DNA of 8,131 nucleotides, from the NCBI GenBank assembly GCA_030549955.1, contig JAUQQI010000014.1, positions 3,521 through 11,651 on the forward strand, in the 5' to 3' direction. The notes below the pieces were generated by a model. That model saw nothing but the letters and a program-made list of their open reading frames with translations. It searched no databases and had not been told where the DNA came from. Origin of the DNA: Chloroflexota bacterium (GTDB taxonomy: Bacteria > Chloroflexota > Dehalococcoidia > JAUQQI01). The position numbers and the translations under genes were made by a program. Positions 7,123-8,131 of this stretch are shown in pieces (within the stretch, counting starts at the first letter, position 1; each line of letters opens with the position of its first letter).

Positions 7123-7152
7123 ATTATATGGCCCGGCCGACGTCCTGAACAA
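7123..7152 (-). promoter_or_regulatory. Operon promoter upstream of argF, predicting a leaderless mRNA
   Basis: On the minus strand a perfect TATAAT (7128-7123) lies 18 nt downstream of TTGTTC (7152-7147, a weak -35 with only TTG conserved). The A of the argF ATG at 7115 is eight bases after the end of the -10 box, the normal place for a transcription start. The mRNA should therefore begin at or beside the start codon, which fits the lack of a Shine-Dalgarno. It is divergent from the tRNA promoter, with the two -35 boxes 14 nt apart. I see no ArgR-like operator. Confidence 0.6.
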
Positions 7153-7166
7153 GGCTCTGACCAGCG

Positions 7167-7196
7167 TTGACCCGGCCCGGGGACGGCGGGTATAAT
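7167..7196 (+). promoter_or_regulatory. Promoter of tRNA-Gln
   Basis: TTGACC (7167-7172, 5/6 to consensus), an 18-nt GC-rich spacer, then perfect TATAAT (7191-7196). The mature tRNA begins 12 nt after the -10 box, leaving a 5' leader of only about 4-5 nt for RNase P to remove. It is the strongest promoter match in the window. Confidence 0.8.
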
Positions 7197-7207
7197 ACCA
7201 GTGGCAC

Positions 7208-7280
7208 TGGGGAGTGGTGTAGCTGGTAACACGCCTGACTCTGGATCAGGAGATCCCAGGTTCGAATCCTGGCTCCCCAG
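7208..7280 (+). tRNA. trnQ: tRNA-Gln (anticodon CTG)
   Basis: A 73-nt cloverleaf. The acceptor arm is TGGGGAG (7208-7214) with CTCCCCA (7273-7279). The D arm is GTG/CAC, and the anticodon stem is CCTGA/TCAGG around the loop CTCTGGA, giving anticodon CTG for CAG codons. The T arm is CCAGG-TTCGAAT-CCTGG. The discriminator is G at 7280, as usual for glutamine tRNA. The 3' CCA is not encoded (CCG follows), so it must be added after transcription. All stems are fully paired. The 3' half is a classic insertion site for integrative elements, and an integrase remnant lies about 120 nt downstream. Confidence 0.97.
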
Positions 7281-7340
7281 CCGGGCCAGCCCAGCGGGCC
7301 GGCCCATTGGCTCTTAAGCCCCAAATAACCACAATATACA

Positions 7341-7375
7341 GCGGCCAGCCAGGCAGATTCTACCTGGCTGGCCGC
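7341..7375. repeat. Perfect 13-bp inverted repeat (hairpin) downstream of tRNA-Gln
   Basis: GCGGCCAGCCAGG (7341-7353) and its exact complement (7363-7375) surround a 9-nt loop. It could fold as a stable transcript hairpin on either strand. It is 60 nt past the tRNA and 28 nt past the integrase remnant's stop, so it could act as a shared terminator, although neither side has an immediate run of T. Alternatively it belongs to the attachment region of the element inserted at the tRNA. Confidence 0.7.
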
Positions 7376-7380
7376 CACGA

Positions 7381-7401
7381 TGGGATAATTCTGGGATAAT
7401 T
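7381..7401 (+). repeat. Tandem direct repeat TGGGATAATT (x2)
   Basis: Two exact 10-bp copies, at 7381-7390 and 7392-7401, are separated by one C. They are AT-rich in a GC-rich setting and lie immediately after the integrase remnant's stop codon, between it and the tRNA. Short direct repeats here may be integrase arm-type binding sites, but this is inferred from position alone. Confidence 0.6.
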
Positions 7402-7402
7402 T

Positions 7403-7601
7403 TTAACCGCCGAAGAGGGTCCGCTGGACCTTTGCTGCCGCCTCCCGCTGCAGGTCCGGCAGGACAAGCGTAAGGCTTATCCGGGCGTGGCCCAGCCGCT
7501 CCTGCACAACCCGGGGGCCTACCCCCTCGGTCAGGAGCACCGTCGTGGAACCTTATCGGCCCAGGCCTGGCCCGCTCAAGAACCGCCTCCTGGCGGTAGA
7601 G
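7403..7601 (-). pseudogene. Tyrosine integrase C-terminal remnant lacking the catalytic boxes
   Basis: From about 7601 the minus strand reads LYRQEAVLERARPGPIRFHD, the lead-in to the HDLRHTHAT box of phage-type tyrosine recombinases. The next reading, VLLTEGVGPRVVQERLGHA then RISLTL and VLPDLQREAAAKVQ ending LFGG and TAA, is the normal C-terminal end. Two deletions are visible. At 7541 the residues equivalent to LRHTHAT (catalytic Arg and His) are missing, with a frame change; about 20 nt are gone. At 7465/7466 the residues equivalent to DTYSH, including the nucleophilic Tyr, are missing in frame. The protein cannot catalyse strand exchange. Everything upstream of LYR is gone and replaced by an inverted-repeat element. 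Its 3' end faces tRNA-Gln, the usual layout for a tRNA-targeted integrative element. Confidence 0.8.
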
Positions 7602-7617
7602 GGCGCGGATTCTTCCG

Positions 7618-7651
7618 GGTGTGTGTAAATCCCCCCCAAGTCGACTGCAAC
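7618..7651 (+). repeat. Left copy of 34-bp imperfect inverted repeat
   Basis: The plus strand from 7618 begins GGTGTGTGTAAATCC and ends GACTGCAAC. It matches the reverse complement of 8006-8039 at 29 of 34 positions without gaps; four of the five differences are transitions. It abuts the integrase remnant on its outer side and the TubC-N-like remnant on its inner side. Confidence 0.85.
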
Positions 7652-7652
7652 A

Positions 7653-7802
7653 GCGGCCCAGCGCCTCCAGGATCTCGCCCTTGCGGGCCGCAATAAGCCC
7701 CTGGAGCGCCGGGGAAGCCATCCCGGCGGGGAGCTCGACCTCAACTTTGCCTTCCGGCCCCGCCCGGAAACGGCATCCCCGGGCCTCAAGGCCGGCTATG
7801 CT
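7653..7802 (-). pseudogene. TubC-N-like domain remnant
   Basis: The minus strand reads AGLEARGCRFRAGPEGKVEV then ELPAGMASPALQGLIAARKGEILEALGR, about 48 residues. The pattern 'L-x-x-x-G-x-x-(10-15 strand residues)-L-x-x-x-I-x-x-x-K-x-E-I-L-x-x-L' recalls the small TubC-N docking-type module often found at the N-terminus of proteins on mobile elements, such as primases. There is no in-frame start codon: a GTG and a TTG just upstream (about 7818-7812) are in another frame, so a frameshift near the start seems likely. Reading then runs into the inverted repeat at 7651 and out of family sequence. Frame continuity with the integrase remnant beyond is probably accidental. Confidence 0.4.
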
Positions 7803-7819
7803 GAGACAACACCTTCCCT

Positions 7820-7847
7820 AAAACCGCCGGCCCGGACAAGCCGGCGG
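7820..7847 (-). terminator. Intrinsic terminator
   Basis: On the minus strand CCGCCGGC (7847-7840), an 8-nt loop and GCCGGCGG (7831-7824) are followed at once by TTTT (7823-7820). It lies 28 nt after the TGA at 7876-7878, so it should end transcripts coming from the right edge of the window. This is the best-formed terminator here. Confidence 0.7.
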
Positions 7848-7875
7848 CCCCTCGAAACTCCCGCAGAACTCCCGC

Positions 7876-8131
7876 TCAGAAGACCCACCGAACCATATTC
7901 GGGGGCGGATCCCGCCCTTCCGACCGGGCCTGAGCACGCCCATCGGGCATAAGCGGCAGCTCAGGGGCTAGCGGCGGCTGCGGGGCCTCCTTGTGAGTTG
8001 CATATGTTGCAGTCAATTCGGGGAGGATTAACACACACCTCCCCCGACAAAGGATCCGCGTAATCGGCCAGAAGTTCAGGATAGGCCTCGGCCAGTTCCT
8101 CCACCGCCGGCAGACCCGCCCCCTCCGGCGC
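7876..8131 (-). pseudogene. 3' part of an unrecognised, probably frameshifted element gene (runs off window)
   Basis: Two minus-strand frames look partly protein-like. One, open from the edge, reads GLPAVEELAEAYPELLADYA then DPLSGEVCVNPPRIDCNIC and stops at 7961-7963. The other has a plausible end, APELPLMPDGRAQARSEG then RDPPPNMVRWVF and TGA at 7876-7878, followed by a terminator. A natural reading is one gene that switched frame near the right inverted repeat (8006-8039), by insertion or by an indel. I do not recognise the product; the acidic Ala/Leu-rich start and the Pro-rich end give no function. It is probably cargo of the tRNA-associated element. Confidence 0.3.
8006..8039 (-). repeat. 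Right copy of 34-bp imperfect inverted repeat
   Basis: This is the partner of 7618-7651. Read on the minus strand it begins GGTGTGTGTTAATCC and ends GACTGCAAC. In one minus-strand frame it lies inside an open reading frame (VCVNPPRIDCN), so it may have been inserted into, or be part of, that broken gene. Confidence 0.85.

Larger units (their letters stand above)
7618..8039. mobile_element. 422-bp segment bounded by 34-bp inverted repeats (MITE-like or IS remnant)
   Basis: The two 34-bp inverted repeats face inward with GACTGCAAC and outward with GGTGTG, as transposon ends would. The segment is too short for a transposase, and I see none inside. It holds a TubC-N-like coding remnant, an intrinsic terminator and the end of a minus-strand ORF. 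The bases just outside, TCTTCCG (7611-7617) and TCCCCCG (8040-8046), agree at 5 of 7, a possible worn target duplication. It could be a non-autonomous element, a deleted IS, or two solo repeats flanking unrelated DNA. I cannot name the family. Confidence 0.5.

Noticed and set aside
7116..7307. N-terminal extension of argF up to 7307
   Set aside because: It runs antisense through the whole tRNA-Gln gene and upstream of the argF promoter; ArgF family length fits the start at 7115.
7281..7310. GC-rich palindromic stretch just after the tRNA as its terminator
   Set aside because: GGGCCGGCCC is self-complementary, but no stable stem-loop with a T tract can be drawn.
7314..7721. A single 135-residue minus-strand gene
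   Set aside because: It is a composite: TubC-N-like remnant, inverted repeat and integrase lead-in, then out of frame past 7541 and across the hairpin.
1..8131. CRISPR array, rRNA, riboswitch or c-di-AMP (ydaO-type) leader
   Set aside because: No regularly spaced direct repeats or rRNA-like sequence were seen, and the argF promoter leaves no leader to hold a riboswitch.

Overview
The window is high-GC bacterial DNA with tightly packed genes. A c-di-AMP cyclase with its YbbR partner, weak or absent Shine-Dalgarno sequences and at least one probable leaderless start suggest a Gram-positive or Chloroflexota-type lineage rather than a proteobacterium. Chloroflexota is my best guess; nothing in the window proves it.

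Left edge (1-684). The first ~194 bases encode, on the minus strand, an N-terminal piece of MutS with an alphaproteobacterial flavour. It abuts, head-on and out of context, a plus-strand 3' fragment of an HtrA/DegP-type protease (last strand of the protease domain plus a PDZ domain, ending at 584). The join at about 195-200 makes an artificial hybrid ORF and looks like a chimeric contig end or a rearrangement. A 14-TM DHA2-type MFS exporter (685-2127, minus) follows, convergent with the protease and with its own promoter at 2163-2192.

Core (2390-7115, minus). Five closely spaced genes read right to left: argF (ornithine carbamoyltransferase), cdaA (diadenylate cyclase), cdaR/ybbR (its membrane-anchored partner), der (double-GTPase ribosome assembly factor) and a small DUF2007-like protein. 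Gaps run from a 1-nt overlap to 15 nt, so this is very probably one operon. It starts from a sigma70-like promoter whose position predicts a leaderless argF mRNA. It links arginine synthesis, second-messenger/envelope homeostasis and ribosome assembly.

Right side (7123-8131). Divergent from argF is tRNA-Gln(CUG) with a clear promoter. Downstream of the tRNA lie an inverted-repeat hairpin, a tandem repeat, and a decayed tyrosine integrase that has lost both catalytic boxes. Then comes a ~422-bp segment bounded by 34-bp imperfect inverted repeats (29/34 identical). It contains a TubC-N-like coding remnant, an intrinsic terminator and the end of another broken ORF. This is best read as the rotting end of an integrative element inserted at the tRNA gene, later hit by a small inverted-repeat element. 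I found no intact novel system; the most unusual features are the doubly 'de-catalysed' integrase, the inverted-repeat element, the HDLP variant in argF and the operon composition.
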